DNA of 64,000 nucleotides from Nostoc sp. LEGE 12450 (GTDB lineage: Bacteria; Cyanobacteriota; Cyanobacteriia; Cyanobacteriales; Nostocaceae), in NCBI RefSeq assembly GCF_015206895.1, contig NZ_JADEXU010000003.1, forward strand, positions 37,723 through 101,722, in the 5' to 3' direction. Positions 8,996-18,500 of the stretch are shown in pieces. The stretch's first letter is position 1, and each line of letters opens with the position of its first letter. A program made the translations under genes and the position numbers. The notes under the pieces were generated by a model. It was given only the letters and a program-made list of their open reading frames with translations. It was not told the DNA's origin and made no database searches.

Positions 8996-9172
8996 ATGAA
9001 TAAGACATTACTAACAATTTTCATGTTTGCACTGTTACTCTTATTCATCATCTCTCCCTTTGCTGCCCTTGCTAGTCTAATGCTGATAGTGTTAGTTTCG
9101 GCGTTTTTCTCTTTACTAGGAAACTTGTTCCAAGCAATAATTGGCGGTGATACCAACCCAAAAAGGTCTTAA
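8996..9172 (+). CDS. Small hydrophobic membrane protein (58 aa)
   Basis: A 58-codon frame starts at the ATG at 8996, preceded by AAAGGTGAAAAAAG. It encodes two hydrophobic stretches (about residues 5-20 and 22-48) and a short polar tail ending GGDTNPKRS. The profile and the AAAGG-type site suggest a real small membrane protein. No family is recognised. It lies between the acyltransferase and a convergent GNAT gene. Confidence 0.5.
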   Translation: MNKTLLTIFMFALLLLFIISPFAALASLMLIVLVSAFFSLLGNLFQAIIGGDTNPKRS

Positions 9173-9236
9173 CAATTAGGCAGTGCGTTAGGCTTAACTC
9201 CATAATGCACCTTATTACAAGCGACGAGCTTTGAGT

Positions 9237-9743
9237 TTAAAAATCCATTTTCATCTTAAAAGAGATGCTACCAACTCGGTTGATTATTTCGCTACCAAGA
9301 ATGATTTCAAAGCCAAACCTTTTATATAAACTCAAGGCTGGATTTGTCGCTCTGATACTAAGTGATATTGATGAATAAGATGTTTGGGCTGCTGCTAACA
9401 AATGTGTGAGTAACTGCGTTCCTATGCCTTTATTTCTATGTTGGGGAAGAATGGCAATAGCTAGTTCAGGAGTTTGATCGTCAACATAGCCATATCCTTT
9501 ATTTTCACCTGTCAATAGACGCAGCCATGCAGATCCTACTGGCTGATTACTAGTTTCTAGAATAGCGATGAAGCCGCTATCATCTTTACATCCCCAATTT
9601 TTAACATATTTTGCTAAATCAGGATTATTTATCGCATCCTGCACTGTCAGATTACCTTCGTTTTCCAGATGCGCTGCTTCATAAAGCATAAGCCAGAGAA
9701 AAGGCTCATCTTCCTGTGTCAATGGACGAATAGAATAATCCAT
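9237..9743 (-). CDS. GNAT-family N-acetyltransferase
   Basis: A 168-residue GNAT acetyltransferase. The N-terminal IRPLTQEDEPFLWLMLYEAAH, the acetyl-CoA pyrophosphate loop ILPQHRNKGIGTQLLTHLL (R-x-x-G-x-G) and the C-terminal ALSLYKRFGFEII are all typical. It is RimI-like in size, but the acceptor (protein, amine or antibiotic) cannot be told. It follows the PPOx gene on the same strand with a 29-base gap, so the two are probably one transcript. Confidence 0.8.
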   Translation of the reverse strand: MDYSIRPLTQEDEPFLWLMLYEAAHLENEGNLTVQDAINNPDLAKYVKNWGCKDDSGFIAILETSNQPVGSAWLRLLTGENKGYGYVDDQTPELAIAILPQHRNKGIGTQLLTHLLAAAQTSYSSISLSIRATNPALSLYKRFGFEIILGSEIINRVGSISFKMKMDF

Positions 9744-9772
9744 AACTCATGCCCCATCAGCTTTTGTAAAAT

Positions 9773-10327
9773 TTAGGATAATTTACTCAGTGGTGTTGGT
9801 AAACCGTCTATGCTGACAAGATTTTTCTTCTGTTGATATTCTCGAACTCCCTCTTCACCTTTTTTACTAGCCCAGTTTACTAAAGTCTGGCGCTGACCCC
9901 GATATTCATAAAGTGGTACGCCAAAACCACAAGAAGTCTGTACTTTTTCAATATCAGCGACGATAATTTGGCGAGTTCCAGGCATTGGTAAAAACAAAGA
10001 GTACAGAGAGTCCCAGTCTGGAGAACTCGGTAAAATCGTGTTTCCTTGACCGTAAAGGCGCAGGATACACGCGGGTTCTTCAAAGGCGCAAAACATGAAG
10101 GTTATCCGCCCATTTTCTTGCAAATGGGCTGAGGTTTCGTTACCACTGCCTGTAAGGTCTACATAACCTACTTGCTTGGGAGAGAGAACACGAAAGCATC
10201 CTAAACCTTTAGGAGATAGATTAACATGACCCGTAGGACTCAAGGGTGCAGAGCCAACAAAGAATAGGTGTTGGGCTGCAATAAAGTCTTGCAATTCGTC
10301 TGTAATACAGTCAAAAAGTTTAGACAT
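9773..10327 (-). CDS. Pyridoxamine 5'-phosphate oxidase-family flavoprotein
   Basis: A 184-residue protein of the PPOx/split-barrel FMN-binding superfamily. The first strands read FFVGSAPLSPTGHVNLSPKG, then a loop LTGSGNETSAHLQENGRITFMFCAFEEPACILRLYG. This is the pattern of small cyanobacterial PPOx proteins rather than true PdxH. The flavin cofactor (FMN, F420-like or heme) is not determined by sequence. It is the first gene of a likely two-gene unit with the downstream GNAT. Its start has no strong ribosome binding site. Confidence 0.75.
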   Translation of the reverse strand: MSKLFDCITDELQDFIAAQHLFFVGSAPLSPTGHVNLSPKGLGCFRVLSPKQVGYVDLTGSGNETSAHLQENGRITFMFCAFEEPACILRLYGQGNTILPSSPDWDSLYSLFLPMPGTRQIIVADIEKVQTSCGFGVPLYEYRGQRQTLVNWASKKGEEGVREYQQKKNLVSIDGLPTPLSKLS

Positions 10328-10486
10328 AGACTGTCTGATTTATATTCACATACAAATTTCTCATCTTCTCAGCCTATGCCTTAGCTAAATATCTAGCAAG
10401 GCCCAATTGCCGATGTCTGAGCAAATGGGAGTTTGGAGTTAGGAAAAGTATTAAGTAAGTGGGCGCAAGTAATTGTCTTTGGGATA

Positions 10487-10519
10487 AGGCAATAGGCAAT
10501 AGGCAATAGGCAATAGGCA
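10487..10519. repeat. Heptanucleotide tandem repeat (AGGCAAT)n
   Basis: Four perfect tandem copies of the 7-mer AGGCAAT plus a truncated fifth lie between the PPOx gene and the DUF937 gene. Short tandemly repeated heptamers (STRRs) are a hallmark of heterocystous cyanobacteria. Confidence 0.8.
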
Positions 10520-10579
10520 TAAGGGTTTTAGCCTAGTTCCTTTTTATTTACATAGTTTGATTTTATTGTGCCAACTTAC

Positions 10580-11104
10580 TTACTGTCTCATATACCGACT
10601 AGCCATTTGGATAGCATCAGCGATATCTACATCACCATCGCCGTCAGCATCCAAGAAGGAATTCAGTACAGGATTCCCGCCAGCTTGGGGATTTTGAGCA
10701 TTTGCACCTGATTGCAAAAAATTCAGGACTAAAGGTACTGCTAAAGGTAGCAATTGTTGAACTATACCAGCATCCAATCCAGTGCGCTGGGCAGCAACTT
10801 GAGCTACCTGTTGTTGTATCTGAGGAGAAAACAGCGAATTGACGGCTTGGGGATTAGGTGAAGTCCCAGCATATTGATTCACTAAACTTTGTGCGGCTTC
10901 ATTACCATCTGTGGCTTGCTTATCTTGTAAAGCGGAACGCACTTGACCACCCACAATTGACAAGACTGATTGAATGGTAGAAGGGTCTGCACCAGTACTT
11001 TGGCTTAATTGCTGTACAGTGTTAATAATTCCTCCCAGTTGCCCTAAGCTACCCTGTTGATTAGGATTAGCAACTGCACCAAGAATTTGATCGAAAAGTC
11101 CCAT
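10580..11104 (-). CDS. DUF937 family protein with C-terminal EF-hand-like loop
   Basis: A ~174-residue DUF937 (YidB-like) protein. It opens MGLFDQILGAVANPNQQGSL, followed by Gln/Ser/Gly-rich helices and a hydrophobic LLPLAVPLVLNFLQSG segment. The C-terminus carries DADGDGDVDIADAI, a canonical calcium-binding DxDxDG loop of EF-hand/dockerin type. The ATG at 11104 has GGGAG about ten bases upstream and begins exactly at the family N-terminus. An upstream ATG at 11170 would add 22 unrelated residues. No signal peptide is seen. The function is unknown, but calcium-dependent association is a reasonable guess from the loop. Confidence 0.7.
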   Translation of the reverse strand: MGLFDQILGAVANPNQQGSLGQLGGIINTVQQLSQSTGADPSTIQSVLSIVGGQVRSALQDKQATDGNEAAQSLVNQYAGTSPNPQAVNSLFSPQIQQQVAQVAAQRTGLDAGIVQQLLPLAVPLVLNFLQSGANAQNPQAGGNPVLNSFLDADGDGDVDIADAIQMASRYMRQ

Positions 11105-11261
11105 AAATTTATTTCTCCCTTTGTTCTCAAAAAGCTTGCCAAAACTGGCTTGAAGTGTTTGTGTAGGCAAACTTTCGTCAGTCCACTAAAAAGATTTAAA
11201 CACGCAACCTTATACTTGCTGTTGATTATTATGAAAAAATTAACTTTGGAAAGCTACTAAC

Positions 11262-13004
11262 TCAAGGATGAGAAATTGGTAAAGTTATGCCTGCGGTGGG
11301 CAGAGCGATACCTGCGGTGGGCAGAGCGATCGCAAACTCTGTACCTTTATCTAACTCAGATTGGCAGGTAATCTTACCTTTATGTTTTTCTACCACAATT
11401 TGAGATGCGATCGCTAGCCCTAAACCAGTACCAATGCCTCGTGGTTTGGTGGTAAAAAATGTTTCAAATATCTTTTTCTGATTTTCTGGTGAAATACCAG
11501 GACCGTTGTCGGCAATTCGCACTATCACCAAATCATTCTCCCAGCATTCTGTGATAATAGTGATTTCAGGGACAAATTCGGGATTTTCAGCCGATTTTTG
11601 CTCCAAAGCATCAAGTGCATTGCTGAGAAGATTCATAAATACTTGATAAAGTAAACCTGTATAACCTGGAATCGCGGGAATCTCTCCATAGCTGCGAACA
11701 AGGTTAATGCCATTTTTCAGGCGATTGTTCAGAATTAACAATGTACTATCTAGACAAGCATGTAGCTCGACTAACTGGGCTTCCCCATCGTCTAAACGAG
11801 AGAAATCTTTCAAACTTCGGACAATTTCTCGCGTGCGTTCAGCACCAATTTTCATTGAATTAAAGAGTTTTGGTAAATCGACTTCTAGAAACTCCAAATC
11901 AATTTCTTCTGCTAGAGTTTGCACAGCAGTGGAAGGCTGAGGAACTTCGGCTTTATATACTTGCAGTAATGCTAATAAATCGTCAGTATAGGTTTTCGCG
12001 TGTACGAGGTTGCCAGAAATGAAATTTACAGGATTATTAATTTCGTGGGCGACACCAGCCAGCATTCTTCCTAAACTAGACATTTTTTCACTTTGAATTA
12101 GTCGGACTTGGGCTTCGGCTTGTTGTTCTTCTAAAAGGTGCTTCACCTGTCGAATTAGCTGGTTAAGGGAATTAGTTAAAGCCCCAACTTCATCTTGAGT
12201 AATTACGGGCGCTTGCAAGTCAAAATTGGCTTCTTGGCTAACTTTTTGGGCGATATCTGTCACCGCTTTAATCGGATAGGCAATGATTGTACTGGTGTAG
12301 AAAGCCAGGATAGCAGCGATCGCTACTGACAGCAGCATACTAGCAATAATAATTTGGGCTTGGATAAGCGCAGCTTGTTTTTGGGCTACATCACCTTCCT
12401 GTTGGCGTTCTTGAAGTGTTTTAGCAAAGTCGGTTAACTCATGGGCAAATTGATAAAACTTTAAAGCATCCTGACTTTGGCTGAATTTGGAGATTAATTG
12501 CTGTGCTTTTAACGTTCCCTCTGGCTGCGAACTTAATGGCAAAATTTGTTGAATCAGTGCCCTGAGTTGTTCAAAATATCCGCTTATTGTACTGTTATGC
12601 TTTGTCAGCAGAGTTTGTAAATCCCTTTGCGAACTGGTTTGACTAAATTCCTGCGCCTGAGAAAGCAACGTTTCGGCTTCCGCCAGATCGGTTTTGAAAT
12701 TAGAGATTCTCTTTTGCAACGCTTGCAAATGCTGTATAGAAGGCACTATTTCTTGCTGGTTGATCTGTATTTCTAACAGTTCACCTTGCAAACTACTTAA
12801 CAAGTTTGCTTCTTCATCTACTAAGATCATCTCTTGTCTAGCTTGTTGAAAGTAGCGATCGCCTATTACCAACCCTGCTGTCGTTCCTAAAACTGCAACT
12901 CCCAAAGCCAAACCGTATCCATAAAAGATTTTTTGCCGAATACTAAGGCGATGGAATCTTTGTTGAACCCAGTTAAAGTATTTTAATTTAGGTATCGCAG
13001 TCAT
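11262..13004 (-). CDS. Membrane sensor histidine kinase (4-helix sensor-HAMP-HisKA-HATPase)
   Basis: A two-transmembrane sensor kinase of ~580 residues. The first membrane helix is QKIFYGYGLALGVAVLGTTAGLVIG, followed by a helical extracytoplasmic domain and a second helix ending LSVAIAAILAFYTST. A HAMP linker with IAYPIKAVTDIA comes next. The dimerisation helix has the phospho-acceptor His in MLAGVAHEINNPVNFI, and the ATPase domain shows DNGPGISPENQKKIFE and TGLGLAIASQIV. Three in-frame ATGs exist; 13004 gives the most compact protein before the first helix. No partner regulator is adjacent. The extreme C-terminus contains a 21-bp tandem duplication that repeats GIALPTA in the protein. Confidence 0.8.
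   Translation of the reverse strand: MTAIPKLKYFNWVQQRFHRLSIRQKIFYGYGLALGVAVLGTTAGLVIGDRYFQQARQEMILVDEEANLLSSLQGELLEIQINQQEIVPSIQHLQALQKRISNFKTDLAEAETLLSQAQEFSQTSSQRDLQTLLTKHNSTISGYFEQLRALIQQILPLSSQPEGTLKAQQLISKFSQSQDALKFYQFAHELTDFAKTLQERQQEGDVAQKQAALIQAQIIIASMLLSVAIAAILAFYTSTIIAYPIKAVTDIAQKVSQEANFDLQAPVITQDEVGALTNSLNQLIRQVKHLLEEQQAEAQVRLIQSEKMSSLGRMLAGVAHEINNPVNFISGNLVHAKTYTDDLLALLQVYKAEVPQPSTAVQTLAEEIDLEFLEVDLPKLFNSMKIGAERTREIVRSLKDFSRLDDGEAQLVELHACLDSTLLILNNRLKNGINLVRSYGEIPAIPGYTGLLYQVFMNLLSNALDALEQKSAENPEFVPEITIITECWENDLVIVRIADNGPGISPENQKKIFETFFTTKPRGIGTGLGLAIASQIVVEKHKGKITCQSELDKGTEFAIALPTAGIALPTAGITLPISHP
11289..11330. repeat. 21-bp tandem duplication in a kinase C-terminus
   Basis: Two adjacent 21-base copies with core CCTGCGGTGGGCAGAGCGAT lie inside the last codons of the histidine kinase. 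Because the unit is 21 bases, the reading frame is kept. The unit resembles short GC-rich dispersed repeats seen elsewhere in the window. Confidence 0.75.
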
Positions 13005-13121
13005 GGTATTACTCGTTGTTGAATTTTTTACTAAGTGGTTTTTCATCAAAAACAAGAAATCCAGCCGCAAGTGAGAACACATTTAATACAAAATTCGCTC
13101 TTAGTTTATCAAAAGGGGTTT

Positions 13122-13391
13122 TTTCTACCCTGGTCAAAAATACTGAAACTATGAAGATTATAAGTATCTGCCTACTGAATGTTGATAGAAGAAGAGCAGA
13201 GGAAGAAGGGGAGCAGGGGAAAAAGGCTGAACCCAAGCTTATTGACATATAGAATTATTTATTGTGGGGGTACAGCATTGCTGTGCCCTTAAGTTTCACC
13301 GTCAAAGGTTCAGATTTTGCAAAAGCTGCTTCTTACTACTCTGGTAAGAAAGACTGAAACTATTAAGATCAGAAGCATCTGCTTACTGAAA
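13122..13391. repeat. Imperfect direct repeat pair
   Basis: Sequences at about 13122-13180 and 13332-13391 match over CTGGT, then ACTGAAACTAT, AAG, AT, A and ATCTGCNTACTGAA. They lie in the 400-base space between the divergent histidine kinase and the GTPase gene. Nothing else is recognised here; the duplication may be promoter-related or a small decayed insertion. Confidence 0.5.
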
Positions 13392-13413
13392 TACCCACTA
13401 ATCTTTCCCAGCC

Positions 13414-14967
13414 ATGCCTCTGTCGCGCATAGTAACGCTAATTGTTGGTCTGATAGTCATTTTGGGGCTAGCCCTATGGCTAATTGATTCCCTATCACGC
13501 CTCTATTGGCAATTGTCCTATTCGCCGTTGCTTGGCAATTTGCTGCTGTTGCTGCTGATTGTCCTCATAGGAGCCTTGGTTGCGGCTTTTGTCTATTATG
13601 TATTGGTAATTCAAGCTGGGGAAAAGCGATCGCGCCGCAACCCCAAGCGAGTGACGGCGGCGCAAATTCCTGCTGCTAAATCTGATGCTGCTTCTACAAC
13701 TCTCCAAGCTGTGCGCCAACAGGTAGCGCAAATTCAAGATGAAGTCACACGTCAGGCTTTATTAAGTCGATCGCGGGAGATTGAAGCGAACTTAGCACGC
13801 GGTGAAATTCAAGTAGTGGTATTTGGTACGGGGAGTGCTGGCAAAACTTCCCTAGTTAATGCAATTATGGGACGCATGGTGGGTCAAGTGGATGCACCGA
13901 TGGGTACAACCCAGGTTGGAGAAACCTATTGTCTGCGGTTGAAGGGATTAGAACGCAAGATTTTAATTACAGATACGCCAGGGATTTTAGAAGCGGGTGT
14001 GGCGGGAACAGAACGCGAACAAATGGCCCGAGAACTGGCAACAGAAGCAGATTTACTATTATTTGTGGTGGATAATGACTTACGACGCTCAGAATATGAG
14101 CCGTTGCGGGGATTAGCAGAAATTGGGAAGCGATCGCTCCTAGTTCTCAACAAAACCGATTTATATACAGATGAAGATAAAGAATCCATCCTCGCTAGGT
14201 TGCGTCAACGGGTACGGGGATTTATTGCTACTAATGATGTGGTGGCGATCGCAGCTAATCCCCAATCTGCACAACTAGAAACCGGCGAAACCTACCAGCC
14301 AGAACCCGATATTGTCCCTTTACTGCGACGCACGGCTGCTGTTTTACGCGCCGAAGGTGAAGATTTGGTGGCGGATAATATTCTTTTGCAATCTCTGCGA
14401 TTGGGAGATGAGGCGCGAAAACTCATCGATGGTCAGCGTCGCCGTCAAGCTGACAAAATCGTAGAACGATTCCAATGGATTGGTGCTGGTGTGGTATCAG
14501 TCACGCCAATACCAGTGGTAGATTTATTAGCGACAGCCGCAGTCAACGCTCAAATGGTTGTGGAAATTGGCAGAGTCTACGGCTGTGAATTGAATATGGA
14601 ACGGGGACGAGAGTTAGCTCTTTCTTTAGCGAAAACTATTGCTAGTTTGGGCATTGTCAAGGGAGCAATTCAATTATTATCTACAGCGTTGCAACTTAAT
14701 GTTGCTACCTTTCTTATTGGTCGGGCGATTCAAGGTGTGACAGCAGCTTATTTAACGCGAATTGCTGGTAAAAGTTTTATTGAATATTTTCGTCACGATC
14801 AAGATTGGGGTGATGGTGGAATGACGGAAGTTGTGCAGAAACAGTTTCAAATTAATCGCCGAGATGAATTTATTAAAGCTTTTATTCAAGAAGCGATCGC
14901 GCGAGTGGTGAAGCCGTTACAAGATAAATCTGAAGTAATTGAACATGATGAAGAACTCAATAGTTAA
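13414..14967 (+). CDS. Membrane-anchored GTPase of the DUF697/YcjF-like group
   Basis: A 517-residue protein: two membrane helices at about residues 5-30 and 40-66, a GTPase domain, and a C-terminal DUF697-like helical domain. GTPase motifs are clear: P-loop GTGSAGKTS (138-146), a Thr in GTTQVGET, DTPG (187-190), and NKTD (246-249). The C-terminal part has GAGVVSVTPIPVVDLLATAAVNAQMV, typical of DUF697 proteins. Cyanobacteria and chloroplast-lineage relatives exist, but the role is unknown; membrane remodelling or stress has been proposed for related GTPases. It is transcribed away from the sensor kinase and has no close co-oriented partner. Confidence 0.85.
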   Translation: MPLSRIVTLIVGLIVILGLALWLIDSLSRLYWQLSYSPLLGNLLLLLLIVLIGALVAAFVYYVLVIQAGEKRSRRNPKRVTAAQIPAAKSDAASTTLQAVRQQVAQIQDEVTRQALLSRSREIEANLARGEIQVVVFGTGSAGKTSLVNAIMGRMVGQVDAPMGTTQVGETYCLRLKGLERKILITDTPGILEAGVAGTEREQMARELATEADLLLFVVDNDLRRSEYEPLRGLAEIGKRSLLVLNKTDLYTDEDKESILARLRQRVRGFIATNDVVAIAANPQSAQLETGETYQPEPDIVPLLRRTAAVLRAEGEDLVADNILLQSLRLGDEARKLIDGQRRRQADKIVERFQWIGAGVVSVTPIPVVDLLATAAVNAQMVVEIGRVYGCELNMERGRELALSLAKTIASLGIVKGAIQLLSTALQLNVATFLIGRAIQGVTAAYLTRIAGKSFIEYFRHDQDWGDGGMTEVVQKQFQINRRDEFIKAFIQEAIARVVKPLQDKSEVIEHDEELNS

Positions 14968-15255
14968 ACAATTCAAAATTCAAAAACAAATGCGCTTCCT
15001 GTTATTAGGTGTGCAAAAGTCCAGGTAAAAGAATAATCGATCAAACAGCAACTCTTTAAAACGGATATTTAAAGTGTATTAGGGCCATTTTTTTGCTGTT
15101 GGAATTTAGCCAAAAGATGGTGAAAGCACATCATGCATCATTAGATTTTCTATTTTCCCAAGTTGTTTAGGTAAGATTCTTTTTCACAAATAATTGATAA
15201 GTTAAGTAAAACTTATGTAAAACAGTCTATTTATTTGAATTCTTTATAAATTATG

Positions 15256-15282
15256 TTAACTGTCTTAACTGTCTTAACTGTT
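15256..15282. promoter_or_regulatory. Three tandem 9-bp repeats (TTAACTGTC)
   Basis: TTAACTGTC, TTAACTGTC and TTAACTGTT follow each other without spacers, about 240 bases before the adenylation-reductase start codon. Regular direct repeats upstream of a gene are the usual form of sites for OmpR/PhoB-type regulators. The 9-base period does not match the 11-base period of the cyanobacterial Pho box. Confidence 0.45.
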
Positions 15283-15414
15283 CTTGCATTCCTATTAAAA
15301 GTCTGAGACGTTAAGAAAGATAAAGTGTAGTGTTATGCATTCCAATCGATTTGGAGAGATTAAACAATTACAACGACAGTAACAACTAGTAAACTAAAGT
15401 CTACTTACAAGCCA

Positions 15415-15464
15415 CAGCAAGCATCTGGAACGTTTAAGCAAGTCTTTGTTCGTTCCGCTTGCTG
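15415..15464 (+). promoter_or_regulatory. Leader hairpin upstream of the reductase cluster
   Basis: CAGCAAGC-ATCT-GGAACG (15415-15432) can pair with CGTTCCGCTTGCTG (15451-15464): a 14-bp stem with a four-base bulge and an 18-base loop. It lies 55 bases before the start codon of the adenylation-reductase gene. It could be an mRNA leader structure or a protein-binding palindrome; there is no T-run after it, so it is not a simple terminator. Confidence 0.45.
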
Positions 15465-15518
15465 CAATTAGGTATAAAAAGTTTTGTCCTATAAATATTT
15501 GCTCAAAAAATAAATTCT

Positions 15519-18500
15519 ATGATTTTTGGCAGTCTATACCCTGACATTCCTATCCCTAAACAGCCACTGACAGAATTTGTCTTGCAACGAGCAATAAACT
15601 TAGCCGACAAACCAGCCCTTATTGAAGGACTAACTAACAGGATAATAACATATAAACAACTAGTCGAGTCAATTCGTAAAATTGCTTGTAGCTTAGCAGC
15701 GCGTGGCTTCTCCAAGGGAGATGTTTTAGCTATTTACAGCCCTAATATTCCGGAATATGCGATCGCTTTTCATGCCGTGGCAACTTTAGGTGGCATCATA
15801 ACTACAGTCAACCCATCCTATACTACAGAAGAACTGGCATATCAACTCAATAATGCTGGAGCAAAATATCTCATCACCATCCCAGACCTTGTAGGGCAAG
15901 CATTAGAAGCGATTAGTCACTCAAAAGTAGAGGAAGTATTTGTATTTGGTGAAGCAGATGGAGCCATCTCATTTTCTGTGCTTTTAGAAAGTGAAGGAGA
16001 GATACCAAAAGTACAAATCAATCCACAAGAAGATTTAGTAGCCTTGCTCTACTCTAGCGGCACTACTGGTATGCCTAAAGGTGTAATGCACACCCACCAT
16101 ACATTTGTGGCCAACTTTTACCAATTCCAAAACTGCGAGCCAGTCAGCGAGACTGATGCAATTATCGGAGTTTTACCTTTTTTTCATGCCTACGGCCTGG
16201 TGATGCTGAATTACAGCCTGGCTTGCGGTGCTACTGTTGTGACGATGCCGCACTTTGATTTAGAAGCCTTTCTGAGCCTGATTGAAAAGCATAAAATCAC
16301 CCGTATCCACATCGTTCCGCCAATTTTGCTGGCATTAGCAAAGCAGCCACTAGTAGATAAATACGATCTTTCCAGCTTGCGCGTGCTGACTTCTGGAGCC
16401 GCACCACTCAGCCATCAATTGATCGAAGAGTGCGAACAGCGTCTTCCTAATTGCGTTGTCAAGCAAGCATACGGAACGACAGAAACCTTTGTTACCACCT
16501 ATACTCCAGATGAACGTGAAAAAATCAAGCCTGGTTCAGTAGGTCAATGTCTGCCTCATGTGGAATGTCAAATCGTAAATGTTGATACCCAACAACCATT
16601 AGTTTTTAATCAATCAGGAGAGTTGTGGGTACGCGGGCCACAGATCATGAAAGGCTATTTGAATAATCCCGACGCAACTGCCAGCACAATTGATCGAGAT
16701 GGTTGGTATCACACCGGCGATATTGTCTATATTGACGAAGACGGCTACTTTTACATAGTCGATCGCATCAAAGAATTAATTAAGTGTAATGGCTACTCCA
16801 TAGCACCAGCAGAACTAGAAGCAGTATTGTTGAGTCATCCGGCTGTTGCTGATGCTTGTGTAGTCAAGAGTCCTCATCCTAGTAGTGGGGAAGTTCCCAA
16901 AGCTTTTGTTGTGCTTAAAAATTCAGCTACGCCAGAGCAAATTATGGAGTTTGTCGCTGGTAAAGTTGCACCCCATAAAATGATCCGCAGACTTGAATTT
17001 GTGGACAAAATTCCCAAATCACCTTCTGGCAAAATTTTGCGCCGCATATTGGCACAACAAGAACTGAAAAATATCAAAGCAGCATCCTCTGACGAGCAAC
17101 CATTGGAGCAACAACTAGAGTTTTTACAACAATTAGATGATGCATCTTTGCGTCAACGTCAAGAGCTATTAATTGCTTACGTTAAAGAGCAATTTGTCAA
17201 AGTTCTAGGTATCAATACATCTCAAAATCTTGATATAGAAAAGCCTTTGTATGAATTGAGGCTTGATTCTCTAATGAATATCGATTTGAAAAATCGTATT
17301 GATACTGAATTAGGGGTAGACATACCCATAGATATGTTGCTTGGTAACTCCAATCTCAACCAATTGGTAAATTTATTGCTTCAGCAACTAACAGCAAAAA
17401 ACACAATTCTCTCAAAAAAATCATCGGCTGAATTAGCAACAGATTTGAATTCAGAAGTTGTTTTAGACTCTACAATCTTTCCTGAATATCTATCTGATTC
17501 ATTTGTAACTGAGCCTGCTGCTATTCTCTTAACTGGAGCTACAGGCTTTTTAGGAGCTTTTTTACTTCAAGAATTGCTATTAAAAACCCAAGCGGATGTT
17601 TATTGTTTGGTACGTTCTACTGATGCAACATCAGGGAAGATGAGGGTTCAAAATAACTTAGAATTCTATGGAATTTGGCATGAAGATTTTGCTGAGAGAA
17701 TTATTCCTATTTTAGGTGATTTATCTCAACCACTGTTAGGTTTGTCATTACAAGATTTCCAAAAAATAAGCAGCATCATTGATACGATCTATCACAACGC
17801 TGCTTGGATTAACTATGTTTATCCCTATTCAGCATTAAAGCCTACCAATATTTTAGGAACTCAGGAAATATTGAGATTGGCGAGCCGTGTAAAAATCAAG
17901 CCTGTACATTATATTTCCACTATTGCTGTTTTTGAGTCACCTGCTTATTGGGGAAAGGTAGTAACTGAATCCGATCAACTCGATCATAGTGAGGGAATGA
18001 AACTTGCTTACTCCCAAAGTAAATGGGTGGCAGAAAAGTTAGTAATGTTAGCGAGCGACAGAGGAATTCCAGTTTCAATTTATAGACCACCATTTATTTC
18101 TGGGCATAGTCAAACAGGCGCTTGGTATAAAGATGATGTGATTTGCCGCACCATCAAAGGCTGTATACAAATGGGGAGCATGACAGACATCACTGACACC
18201 TTGGATTTAGCCCCTGTGGATTACCTCAGCCAAAGTATTGTGTATTTATCACAGCAAAAAGACTCTCTTGGCAAGGCATTTCACTTAAATAATCCTCAAT
18301 CTATTTCTTGGCGAGAACTAACTAATTTTATCCGTTCTCTTGGCTATCAGATTGAGCATATTGCTTATAACGATTGGCAAACACAACTAAATGATTCCGT
18401 CCGCTCTAAGGAAAATCCTTTGTATCATCTCTTGCCTTTTTATCACAAGCAGTATCAACAATCAACCGATCCTAAAATTAGTTGTTTAGCAACACAAAAT

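Larger units (their letters stand above)
14968..15518. other. Structured 5' region of the reductase cluster
   Basis: A 551-base AT-rich stretch without a convincing gene, between the GTPase and the first gene of the biosynthetic-looking cluster. It contains three tandem nonamers (15256-15282) and a bulged hairpin (15415-15464), both listed separately. It probably holds the promoter of the cluster. Confidence 0.6.

Noticed and set aside
13016..13252. Pair of overlapping ~78-codon frames on both strands
   Set aside because: Low-complexity charged sequence in the promoter region of the divergent kinase and GTPase; no start site or family.
15256..15282. Pho box
   Set aside because: The repeat period is 9 bases instead of 11 and the consensus CTTAACCT is not met.
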